DNA of 11,478 nucleotides from the NCBI GenBank assembly GCA_017390825.1, contig JAFPAK010000035.1, positions 1 to 11,478 of the forward strand, given 5' to 3'. Below the pieces are notes generated by a model that did no database searches, had not been told where the DNA came from, and worked only from the letters and a program-made list of their open reading frames with translations. The position numbers were made by a program, and so were the translations under genes. Origin of the DNA: Clostridia bacterium. GTDB taxonomy: Bacteria; Bacillota_A; Clostridia; Oscillospirales; Acutalibacteraceae. How positions within the stretch are numbered: the first letter of the stretch is position 1; each line of letters opens with the position of its first letter. This document shows, piece after piece, positions 6,203 to 11,478 of this stretch.

Positions 6203-7078
6203 ATGAGTGTTAAGGAAGCATACATAAGAGAGCGCGTAGGCAAAGGGTTTCTTGTCAAGCTATTTAATGTAAATGTACCGCAGGGTCATCGTATATGGCG
6301 TGAACACCGTCACAGCCAATTTGAGATAGTACTTATAAAAGAGGGCAGCGGCATTTATTCTATGTGCGGTAAGAGTTATACTATCAAAAAAGGCGATGTG
6401 TTCGTTTTCTCCTCAAATGAAATACATTGCATCACTGAGATTGATGAAGGCGGTATGCAGATAATGAATTTGCATATCGAGCCAAGATTTTTCTGGGGCG
6501 ATGAGACCGAACGCTTTACTGATTACAATCTTCTTTTCTCACATTCGCCAGATTTTGAAAACCGTATTGAAAGAGGTAGCGAGCTGCAAGAGAACATCAG
6601 CAGACTTTTGCTTGAAGCTGAGAATGAATTTGAATGTAGTCTTCCGGAATACCGTATGATGGTGCGTGCAAAGCTGATAGAAATACTGACAAGTCTTGTC
6701 CGCAGCGGCAAATACCAACAAAAAAATGAGACTGCCGCAAAAAGTATGACCGCCATAAGCGAGGCAGTTGAATATATACATAAAAATCTTACTACTGAAC
6801 TACGGCTTTGCGATATTGCAGACGTTGCCGGTATGAGTGCAAGTTATTTTTCAAATGTATTTAAAACAGTTATGGGAATCACACTTTGGGATTATATCAC
6901 TGAAAAGCGTATTGATATAGCTATGCGTTTGCTTGATAAGAACGCCGAGTATACTATGCTGGAGATCGCACTTGACAGCGGATTTAACAATACCGCAAAC
7001 TTTAACAAAGCATTTAAAAAGCATACCGGACTTACCCCCAGTGAATACAAACAGCACGGCAAAAGTATGCTGTATTAA
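6203..7078 (+). CDS. AraC-family transcriptional regulator with N-terminal cupin sensor domain
   Basis: A 291-aa regulator of typical AraC/XylS length. The N-terminal half is a cupin-type ligand-binding fold: HRIWREHRHSQFEIVLIKEG (29-48), the turn YTIKKGDVFVFSSNEIH (59-75) and the following strands. The C-terminal half (about 185-285) holds two helix-turn-helix units: LRLCDIADVAGMSASYFSNVFK (200-221) and the second near 250-271, with LEIALDSGFNNTANFNKAFKKHTGLTPSEY matching the family signature. AGGG lies 7 nt before the ATG. It is divergent from the sugar-acid/glycosidase genes across a 149-nt control region, so it most likely activates them in response to a sugar or oligosaccharide and may control itself. 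Binding of the 12-mer repeats there is an inference. No terminator is visible after the gene before the tRNA. Confidence 0.92.
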   Translation: MSVKEAYIRERVGKGFLVKLFNVNVPQGHRIWREHRHSQFEIVLIKEGSGIYSMCGKSYTIKKGDVFVFSSNEIHCITEIDEGGMQIMNLHIEPRFFWGDETERFTDYNLLFSHSPDFENRIERGSELQENISRLLLEAENEFECSLPEYRMMVRAKLIEILTSLVRSGKYQQKNETAAKSMTAISEAVEYIHKNLTTELRLCDIADVAGMSASYFSNVFKTVMGITLWDYITEKRIDIAMRLLDKNAEYTMLEIALDSGFNNTANFNKAFKKHTGLTPSEYKQHGKSMLY

Positions 7079-7103
7079 TTTATAGAATTTTGTAAAAAAG
7101 GTA

Positions 7104-7132
7104 TTGACAAATCGTTTTGTTTACAATATAAT
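7104..7132 (+). promoter_or_regulatory. Full-consensus promoter for tRNA-Pro
   Basis: TTGACA (7104-7109) and TATAAT (7127-7132) with exactly 17 bp between them, both hexamers perfect. Expected start near 7139, about 31 nt before the mature tRNA. The leader contains a short inverted repeat, TCGCT/AGCGA (7140-7144 and 7153-7157), which would be removed during 5' processing. Confidence 0.88.
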
Positions 7133-7169
7133 ATTTAAGTCGCTGAAATTTAAGCGATTAATATTATGT

Positions 7170-7246
7170 CGAGGCGTGGCTCAGTTTGGTAGAGCGCTGC
7201 GTTCGGGACGCAGAGGCCGCAGGTTCAAATCCTGTCGCCTCGACCA
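7170..7246 (+). tRNA. tRNA-Pro, anticodon CGG
   Basis: A complete 77-nt cloverleaf. The acceptor stem CGAGGCG pairs with CGCCTCG (7236-7242), followed by A and an encoded CCA (7244-7246). The D-arm is GCTC/GAGC around AGTTTGGTA. The anticodon stem CTGCG/CGCAG holds loop TTCGGGA, giving anticodon CGG for the proline codon CCG. The variable loop is 5 nt and the T-arm (GCAGG/CCTGT, one G-T pair) carries TTCAAAT. The C1-G72 pair is normal for bacterial tRNA-Pro. It has a consensus promoter and its own terminator, so it is a one-gene unit that may also receive read-through from the AraC gene. Confidence 0.97.
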
Positions 7247-7253
7247 AAATGAA

Positions 7254-7288
7254 AAAAATCTCGTAGCCCTTATGGTTACGGGATTTTT
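7254..7288 (+). terminator. Rho-independent terminator after tRNA-Pro
   Basis: Arms 7254-7268 and 7274-7288 form a 15-bp stem with two G-T wobbles and a 5-nt loop (CTTAT), beginning 8 nt after the tRNA CCA. The A-run at the base and GATTTTTGC on the far side give the T-tract in the plus-strand direction. Confidence 0.8.
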
Positions 7289-7483
7289 GCTTTAAAGCCT
7301 TTTGTAGAAAGGGATCTCGGCACTTTTGCCTTTTTGATTTAATCAAAATAATTTTATTCAAATTCAAGTAATTTTGATAGAAAAAAAGCAAAAGTTCACA
7401 CGAAAGTTCACACGAGATTCAAGTAATATTCCGTTTATTTAAGCCGTCTGCAAGTGATTTATAAATTTAAAATCTCATAAAAA
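7289..7483. repeat. AT-rich intergenic stretch with short direct repeats downstream of tRNA-Pro
   Basis: No supported gene lies here. It contains a tandem duplication of the 12-mer AAAGTTCACACG (7391-7402 and 7403-7414), a separated pair of ATTCAAGTAAT (7362-7372 and 7417-7427) flanking it, and a small AT-rich palindrome TTTTGAT/ATCAAAA (7332-7338 and 7342-7348). The nested arrangement behind a tRNA could be the scar of a lost integrated element, but no copy of the tRNA 3' end or integrase is present. The stretch sits between two converging terminators. Confidence 0.5.
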
Positions 7484-7516
7484 ATCAGCCGGAGAGCGTA
7501 ATGCTCCCCGGCTGAT
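7484..7516 (-). terminator. Rho-independent terminator of the nfnAB operon
   Basis: A 9-bp GC-rich outer stem (ATCAGCCGG at 7484-7492, CCGGCTGAT at 7508-7516) continues after one mismatch into GAGC/GCTC (7494-7497 and 7503-7506) with a 5-nt loop. On the minus strand a T-run follows (TTTTTATGAG). It starts 11 nt after the nfnB stop codon. Confidence 0.9.
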
Positions 7517-7527
7517 GCTTTATCTGA

Positions 7528-8946
7528 TCAGCGTTTATTTCGTGAAGATAAATACTCATCAATAGCTTTAGCTGCAGTCTTGCCTGCACCCATAGCAGAA
7601 ATAACGGTTGCAGCGCCTGTAACGGCATCCCCGCCGGCATAGACAGCTTCGCGTGAGGTAAGTCCTTCTTCATTTACAATAATACCTCCGCGAGCGTTTA
7701 CTTCAAGACCTTCGGTAGTACTCTTGATAAGCGGATTGGGCGATGTACCTATTGAAATAATAACAGTATCTACATCAAGCACAAACTCAGATCCTTCAAC
7801 CGGGACAGGACGACGGCGGCCTTTTTCATCAGGCTCACCAAGCTCCATCTTGATACACTTCATACCTGTGACAAATCCATTTTTCGGATCACGCTTATCG
7901 TTGGGATTTTCATAACCTAAAATCTCTATCGGGTTACGCAATAGTTGGAAGTCAATACCCTCCTCCATAGCATGCTCAACCTCTTCCTTACGTGCGGGGA
8001 GTTCTTCCATAGATCGGCGATATACAATATACACCTTTTCAGCACCAAGTCTCAATGCAGTTCTTGCGGCATCCATAGCAACATTGCCGCCACCAACTAC
8101 TGCAACTTTACCCCCTTTCATAATAGGTGTATCAGGATCATCACGGTATGCCTTCATCAAATTGCTGCGAGTTAAAAATTCATTTGCTGAATAAACACCC
8201 TTCAGACTTTCGCCAGGGATTCCCATAAAGTTAGGCAGACCTGCACCTGAACCGACAAACACCGCCTCATAGCCCATATCGAAAAGCTCATCAATGGTAA
8301 GAGTTTTACCGATAACAACATTAGGTTCAACATCAACACCCAAGGCTTTGAGTGTGTCAACCTCTTTTGCAACTATAGATTTAGGCAGACGGAATTCGGG
8401 AATACCGTAAACAAGCACACCGCCTGCAGTATGCAGAGCTTCGTAAACAGTTACCTTGTAGCCTTTTTTAGCAAGATCGCCTGCACAGGTGAGCCCTGAA
8501 GGACCTGAACCTACTACCGCTACCTTATGTCCGTTCGTCTGTGGCACAATAGGTGCTGCTGTTGTATTTTCATTATGCCAATCAGCAACAAATCTCTCAA
8601 GTCTGCCTATACCAACCGGCTCAAATTTGATTCCTAATGTGCATTTGCTTTCACACTGCGTTTCCTGAGGGCAGACTCTACCGCAAACAGCAGGTAAGGA
8701 GGATGATTTTGAAATCTCCTGATAAGCGGCTTCAAAATCTCCCTCTTTAATTTTAGATATAAAATCAGGAATATTGATATTTACGGGGCAGCCATTAACG
8801 CAAGGCTGATTTTTGCAGTTCAAACAACGCTGTGCTTCGGAAATTGCGATCTCCTCGGTATATCCGAGTGCAACCTCGTCAAAGTTATGAGCACGAACGA
8901 GCGGCTGTTGCGTAGGCATTTCGTGTTTTTTAGGATTTATAGACAT
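7528..8946 (-). CDS. nfnB: NfnB: large subunit of NADH-dependent ferredoxin:NADP+ oxidoreductase (GltD-like)
   Basis: A 472-aa flavoprotein with the Fe-S/FAD/NAD(P) architecture of glutamate synthase small subunit and NfnB. N-terminal cysteines for two Fe-S clusters are C41, C44, C49, C53 and C88, C92, C98, C102. The FAD-binding fold starts at VAVVGSGPSGLTCAG (142-156); the NADPH-binding fold starts at VAVVGGGNVAMDAA (281-294); a second FAD contact is YAGGDAVTGAATVISAMGAG (436-455). It would carry the bifurcating FAD and the ferredoxin-side clusters. It is assigned to Nfn and not gltD because nfnA lies directly upstream and no large glutamate synthase gene is near. The frame extends upstream to 9048, but ATG 8946 has AAGGAGG 8 nt before it, and this box overlaps the nfnA stop. 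Older databases call such pairs sulfide dehydrogenase; the pair is coupled, with 13 nt between genes. Confidence 0.9.
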   Translation of the reverse strand: MSINPKKHEMPTQQPLVRAHNFDEVALGYTEEIAISEAQRCLNCKNQPCVNGCPVNINIPDFISKIKEGDFEAAYQEISKSSSLPAVCGRVCPQETQCESKCTLGIKFEPVGIGRLERFVADWHNENTTAAPIVPQTNGHKVAVVGSGPSGLTCAGDLAKKGYKVTVYEALHTAGGVLVYGIPEFRLPKSIVAKEVDTLKALGVDVEPNVVIGKTLTIDELFDMGYEAVFVGSGAGLPNFMGIPGESLKGVYSANEFLTRSNLMKAYRDDPDTPIMKGGKVAVVGGGNVAMDAARTALRLGAEKVYIVYRRSMEELPARKEEVEHAMEEGIDFQLLRNPIEILGYENPNDKRDPKNGFVTGMKCIKMELGEPDEKGRRRPVPVEGSEFVLDVDTVIISIGTSPNPLIKSTTEGLEVNARGGIIVNEEGLTSREAVYAGGDAVTGAATVISAMGAGKTAAKAIDEYLSSRNKR

Positions 8947-8954
8947 CGTTTTTT

Positions 8955-8961
8955 CCTCCTT
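8955..8961 (-). promoter_or_regulatory. Ribosome binding site overlapping the nfnA stop codon
   Basis: AAGGAGG on the minus strand, 8 nt before ATG 8946, shares two bases with the TAA of nfnA (8960-8962). It decides the nfnB start: the frame stays open to 9048, but that part lies inside nfnA and has no such site. The overlap suggests translational coupling of the two subunits. Confidence 0.75.
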
Positions 8962-9808
8962 ATGCTTTTTTGAACAAATTACAGGTTTCTTCATACGCAT
9001 GACGTTCAAAATCAGCATACATTCTGCCTCTAGACATTGCTTCGTCAAAATCTATTTCATATCCGTTAAAATCAGGGCCGTCAACGCAAGCAAATTTGGT
9101 TACCCTTTTTCCATCCTTATTAAGAGTAAGCCTACATCCGCCGCACATACCTGTGCCGTCTATCATGATCGGATTCATAGATGCAGTAACCGGTGTTCCA
9201 TAAGGTCTTGCTGCCTCCACTACAAACTTCATCATAACAAGCGGCCCGATAGTGATTATCATATCAAATTCCTCGCCTGCTCCAAGCATTTCATTAAGCG
9301 GTATACATACATTGCCTTTCTTGCCGTAAGAGCCGTCATCAGTCATAAGAAACAGCTTGTCAGAGCAAGTTCTGAACTCATCTTCAAGTATAACAAGGTC
9401 TTTAGTTCTGAAGCCGATAATGCTCGTTACCTCCGCACCCATATTGTGAAGTTCCTCGGCAATAGGCATAGCAATTGCACAGCCGACACCGCCGCCTACT
9501 ATACAAACCCTCTTTAGTCCTTCTATATGAGTTGCAACGCCGAGAGGACCAACAAAGTCTTGTATGTATTCATTTTCTCTCTTGCAATTAAGTTTTTGAG
9601 TCGTAGCACCAACAATCTGAAAAATGATTTTTACGGTGCCGTTTTTCTTATTTGTTCCTGCAACGGTAAGCGGAATACGCTCACCGTCCTCATCAACACG
9701 CAAAATGATAAACTGACCGGGCTTTGCCTTATTTGCAACAAGCGGTGCCTCAATCTCCATTTGTGTAACAGTTGGGTTAAGCTCTTTTTTAGTTACGATT
9801 TTGTACAT
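8960..9808 (-). CDS. nfnA: NfnA: small subunit of NADH-dependent ferredoxin:NADP+ oxidoreductase
   Basis: A 282-aa protein of the ferredoxin-NADP reductase/PyrK-like family. The FAD domain (about 1-95) has RIPLTVAG (44-51) and VGPLG (86-90); the NAD(H) domain starts at VCIVGGGVGCAIA (101-113). The C-terminal [2Fe-2S] site reads DGTGMCGGC (217-225) and FACVDGP (239-245): ligands D217, C222, C225 and C241. The Asp in first place is characteristic of NfnA; the PyrK subunit of dihydroorotate dehydrogenase has cysteine there, and no pyrD is adjacent. In the complex it would bind NADH and pass electrons to the flavin in NfnB. The start ATG 9808 has GGAG 9 nt upstream; the frame is open to 9847, but that part encodes the RBS and a hairpin. 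Followed by nfnB after 13 nt. Confidence 0.9.
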   Translation of the reverse strand: MYKIVTKKELNPTVTQMEIEAPLVANKAKPGQFIILRVDEDGERIPLTVAGTNKKNGTVKIIFQIVGATTQKLNCKRENEYIQDFVGPLGVATHIEGLKRVCIVGGGVGCAIAMPIAEELHNMGAEVTSIIGFRTKDLVILEDEFRTCSDKLFLMTDDGSYGKKGNVCIPLNEMLGAGEEFDMIITIGPLVMMKFVVEAARPYGTPVTASMNPIMIDGTGMCGGCRLTLNKDGKRVTKFACVDGPDFNGYEIDFDEAMSRGRMYADFERHAYEETCNLFKKA

Positions 9809-9830
9809 ATGGTAATTCTCCTGTTCGAAG

Positions 9831-9863
9831 ATAAAGCGACCGTCCATCAGACGGCCGCTTTAT
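9831..9863 (-). terminator. Hairpin between the alcohol dehydrogenase and nfnA (terminator or attenuator)
   Basis: Arms ATAAAGCG-A-CCGTC (9831-9844) and GACGG-C-CGCTTTAT (9850-9863) with a 5-nt loop. The single A/C mismatch on the plus strand becomes a G-U pair in minus-strand RNA, so the stem is continuous only for transcripts coming from the adh side. The tail (CTTTATCTTCG with few Ts) is weak for a terminator, and the nfnA RBS follows 8 nt later, so it may instead reduce, not stop, read-through or protect the nfnAB message. Confidence 0.55.
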
Positions 9864-9871
9864 AATCAGCA

Positions 9872-9900
9872 TTTTTATGTATAATAATATTTACCGTCAA
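9872..9900 (-). promoter_or_regulatory. Possible weak promoter for nfnAB
   Basis: On the minus strand TTGACG (-35, 9895-9900) is followed after 17 bp by TAAAAA (-10, 9872-9877). The -35 is good, the -10 poor. It sits between the adh stop and the hairpin at 9831-9863. It is offered as a candidate because nothing better is visible in the 99-nt gap. Confidence 0.3.
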
Positions 9901-9907
9901 GCAACTA

Positions 9908-11131
9908 TTAGAAATCAACTTCGGTATCGTAGTAGCAGCACTTAAGAAGCTTTTCCATTTCCTCAACGGAAGGCTGACGGGGGTTAGAACCGGTGCAAGC
10001 ATCAGCGATAGCATTAACAGCAATGTCGTGAAGTCTTTCAAGGAATACTTCTTCAGGAACAAAGCCGTTTTCGGTCGGATAGCTGTCAGGACCGTAGTTC
10101 TTGATGCAATGTGGAATCTTAAGATCGTCGTTCATCTTACGCAGATAAGCAATAAGCGCAGCAACCTTATCATCATCAGATGCATTTTTATCGGCAATAC
10201 CCATATAGTCAACGATAACTCCGTAACGCTTTTTAGCAGTTTCATCTTTAGCGTTGAAAGCAATAACCTTGGGCAGATACATAGCATTTGCTGCACCGTG
10301 AATGATGTGTGCGCCGTAATCGGCAAATGCAGCACCTGTCTTATGCGCCATAGAATGAACGATACCAAGCAGCGCATTAGAAAAAGCCATACCTGCAAGA
10401 CACTGTGCGTTGTGCATACGATCGCGTGATGCCATGTCTCCGTTATATGAAGGAACGAGATCGTTCATAATCATTTCAATAGCGTGAATAGCAAGCGGGT
10501 CTGTGTAATCACAGTTAGCGGTAGAAACATATGCTTCAACAGCATGAGTCATTGCATCCATACCTGTGTGTGCAACAAGCTTCTGAGGCATGGTTTCAGC
10601 GAGTTCAGGATCAACGATCGCTACATCAGGTGTGATTTCGAAATCAGCGATAGGATATTTGATGCCCTTGCTGTAATCGGTGATAATAGAGAATGCTGTA
10701 ACCTCGGTAGCAGTACCGGATGTAGAAGATACAGCGCAGAAATGAGCCTTTTTACGAAGCTCCGGAATACCAAATACCTTACACATATCTTCGAATGTGC
10801 AATCGGGATATTCATACTTGATCCACATTGCTTTAGCAGCATCGATAGGTGAACCGCCGCCGATAGCTACTATCCAGTCAGGCTGGAATTCGAGCATAGC
10901 GTCCGCACCGCGCATAACTGTTTCAACTGAAGGATCGGGCTCAATGCCGTCAAAGATTTTTACCTCCATGCCTGCTTCCTCAAGATAAGCCTGTGCTTTA
11001 TCAAGGAAACCAAAGCGCTTCATAGAACCGCCACCGACACAGATTATTGCCTTTTTGCCCTTAAAGCTTTTTAAAGCCTCCAAAGAGCCTTTGCCGTGGT
11101 ATATATCACGGGGAAGAGTAAAACGTGCCAT
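9908..11131 (-). CDS. Iron-containing alcohol dehydrogenase
   Basis: A 407-aa group III (Fe-dependent) alcohol dehydrogenase that interconverts an aldehyde and alcohol with NAD(P)(H), in the cytoplasm. The NAD-binding domain includes CVGGGSMKRFG (31-41) and IVAIGGGSPIDAAK (87-100), the family's GGGSxxD motif. The SSTSGTATEVTAFS stretch (135-148) is also typical. Metal ligands are D192 and H196 (TGMDAMTHAVEA), H259 (GIVHSMAH) and H278 (HGAANAMYLP). The spacing D192-H196-H259 is as in E. coli FucO, while H278 lies about five residues further on because of an extra loop (FADYGAHII). Start ATG has AGGAGG 7 nt upstream. Upstream and codirectional is a LysR-like gene end; nfnAB follows 99 nt downstream. 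It probably reoxidises reduced cofactor in fermentation (ethanol or butanol formation), though substrate cannot be fixed. Confidence 0.93.
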   Translation of the reverse strand: MARFTLPRDIYHGKGSLEALKSFKGKKAIICVGGGSMKRFGFLDKAQAYLEEAGMEVKIFDGIEPDPSVETVMRGADAMLEFQPDWIVAIGGGSPIDAAKAMWIKYEYPDCTFEDMCKVFGIPELRKKAHFCAVSSTSGTATEVTAFSIITDYSKGIKYPIADFEITPDVAIVDPELAETMPQKLVAHTGMDAMTHAVEAYVSTANCDYTDPLAIHAIEMIMNDLVPSYNGDMASRDRMHNAQCLAGMAFSNALLGIVHSMAHKTGAAFADYGAHIIHGAANAMYLPKVIAFNAKDETAKKRYGVIVDYMGIADKNASDDDKVAALIAYLRKMNDDLKIPHCIKNYGPDSYPTENGFVPEEVFLERLHDIAVNAIADACTGSNPRQPSVEEMEKLLKCCYYDTEVDF

Positions 11132-11182
11132 AAATAAACCTCCTATTATTTTGCTTCTTTAAGCAATTATTTGTCTTGGTTT

Positions 11183-11191
11183 ATTGTATCA
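11183..11191 (-). promoter_or_regulatory. Extended -10 promoter of the alcohol dehydrogenase gene
   Basis: On the minus strand TGATACAAT provides an extended -10 (TG-n-TACAAT); the -35 region 17 bp upstream (TTCCAT) is poor. A weak -35 with extended -10 is common for promoters that depend on an activator. Expected start is near 11176, giving a leader of about 45 nt that contains a small repeat TTGCTT/AAGCAA (11151-11166). Confidence 0.5.
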
Positions 11192-11220
11192 CTTTCTTTT
11201 TAGAAATGGAATTATAAAGT

Positions 11221-11248
11221 TTATCATTCGTGTTATCAAAAATGATAA
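11221..11248. promoter_or_regulatory. Cluster of TTATCA half-sites upstream of adh (candidate regulator binding site)
   Basis: Three TTATCA elements occur: 11221-11226, 11233-11238 and, inverted, 11243-11248. The last two form the palindrome TTATCAAAAATGATAA (11233-11248), and the outer pair also forms an 8-bp inverted repeat. The palindrome is centred about 64 bp upstream of the expected adh start, the usual recognition position for LysR-type activators, and a probable LysR gene ends next door. A weak AT-rich terminator for that gene is the alternative. Confidence 0.4.
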
Positions 11249-11275
11249 TACGTTAAATGCATAACAGACGGCAAA

Positions 11276-11478
11276 TTACCCTTGTTTTATTAACCGCTTA
11301 TCATCTAAATATTTTCTTTTTGCATTACATAGCTCAGTAATAAATTTTTGATCAAGTTCAGAAAGAGAATATCCTTTTTTATAAACAAAAACATCTTTGT
11401 ACATTTTATGATTATCAATGCAAGGAACCTGTATTAAATTATAACGCTCTAATGTTTCTTGCGGTAAAGGTGAAACCC
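11276..11478 (-). CDS. C-terminal end of a probable LysR-family transcriptional regulator (partial)
   Basis: The frame enters at the right edge and ends at TAA 11276-11278, giving 66 visible residues. The segment VSPLPQETLERYNLIQVP, then MYKDVFVYKKGYSLSELDQKF, matches the end of the LysR effector domain: a strand/helix with LP, a short hydrophobic strand, the strand before a basic KKG turn, then a final helix. This is a pattern judgement on a short fragment with no DNA-binding domain in view. It lies 144 nt upstream of the alcohol dehydrogenase gene in the same orientation, with no strong terminator between, and may regulate it. Confidence 0.6.
   Translation of the reverse strand, partial: VSPLPQETLERYNLIQVPCIDNHKMYKDVFVYKKGYSLSELDQKFITELCNAKRKYLDDKRLIKQG

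Noticed and set aside
7104..7295. Plus-strand open frame of 63 codons running through the tRNA
   Set aside because: It is a translation of the tRNA-Pro gene and its promoter region (giving a GRRFKSC-type string common to such artefacts); no ribosome binding site.
7164..7391. Minus-strand open frame of 75 codons with a TGFEPAASASRTQRS string
   Set aside because: This is the antisense translation of the tRNA-Pro gene, a well-known database artefact; it also crosses the tRNA terminator.
8947..9048. 34-residue N-terminal extension of NfnB
   Set aside because: It overlaps the end of nfnA in another frame and lacks an RBS, whereas ATG 8946 has a strong AAGGAGG at ideal distance and starts where family members begin.
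8999..9517. 172-codon plus-strand open frame
   Set aside because: Antisense to nfnA, low-complexity composition (many His, Ser, Tyr) typical of a shadow frame.
8960..9808. Reading nfnA as the PyrK subunit of dihydroorotate dehydrogenase
   Set aside because: The first cluster ligand is Asp217 instead of Cys, no pyrD is adjacent, and a GltD-like partner follows directly.
9809..9847. 13-residue N-terminal extension of NfnA
   Set aside because: The region is occupied by the RBS and part of the hairpin, and the homologous start is the MYKI sequence at 9808.
11151..11166. TTGCTT/AAGCAA inverted repeat in the adh leader
   Set aside because: Six base pairs with a 4-nt loop and low GC; too weak to call a terminator or riboswitch.

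Overview
The window looks like chromosomal DNA of a low-to-mid GC anaerobic Firmicute (Clostridia, plausibly a gut or rumen Oscillospiraceae/Ruminococcaceae relative). The reasons are strong AGGAGG-type ribosome binding sites, consensus sigma-A promoters with 17-bp spacers, Rho-independent terminators, plant-fibre glycosidases and an NfnAB-type ferredoxin/NAD(P) enzyme next to an iron alcohol dehydrogenase. The taxon is inferred from style and gene content only.

Layout. 1-167: 5' part of an unrecognised membrane protein (minus) with its own promoter. 251-284: terminator. 289-6053: four minus-strand genes in the order enolase-superfamily sugar-acid dehydratase/epimerase, GH10 glycosidase, short-chain dehydrogenase, GH3 glycosidase. 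The last three are packed 17 nt apart; a promoter with a perfect inverted repeat over its expected start separates them from the first. 6054-6202: divergent control region with two interlocked promoters. 6203-7078: AraC-family regulator (plus). 7104-7288: tRNA-Pro(CGG) with a fully consensus promoter and its own terminator. 7289-7483: AT-rich intergenic DNA with small direct repeats. 7484-9808: nfnA-nfnB pair (minus) ending in a strong terminator. 9908-11131: iron-containing alcohol dehydrogenase (minus). 11276-11478: 3' end of a probable LysR-family regulator (minus).

How the genes may work together. The AraC regulator faces a carbohydrate locus in which neither glycosidase has a signal peptide, so both should cut imported oligosaccharides inside the cell. 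The GH10 enzyme is divergent. With GH3 it would release monosaccharides, while the SDR and the enolase-superfamily enzyme suggest that an oxidised sugar (sugar acid or uronic-type) is part of the diet. No transporter or downstream kinase/aldolase lies in the window, so the pathway is open at both ends. The right-hand half is a redox block: NfnAB exchanges electrons among NADH, NADPH and ferredoxin, and the alcohol dehydrogenase disposes of reducing power, possibly under the neighbouring LysR regulator.

All complete genes are intact; I saw no transposase, CRISPR array, phage gene or frameshift. The most original material is the promoter architecture at 6069-6163 and 4625-4681, the divergent active-site cleft of the GH10 protein, and the enlarged enolase-superfamily protein.
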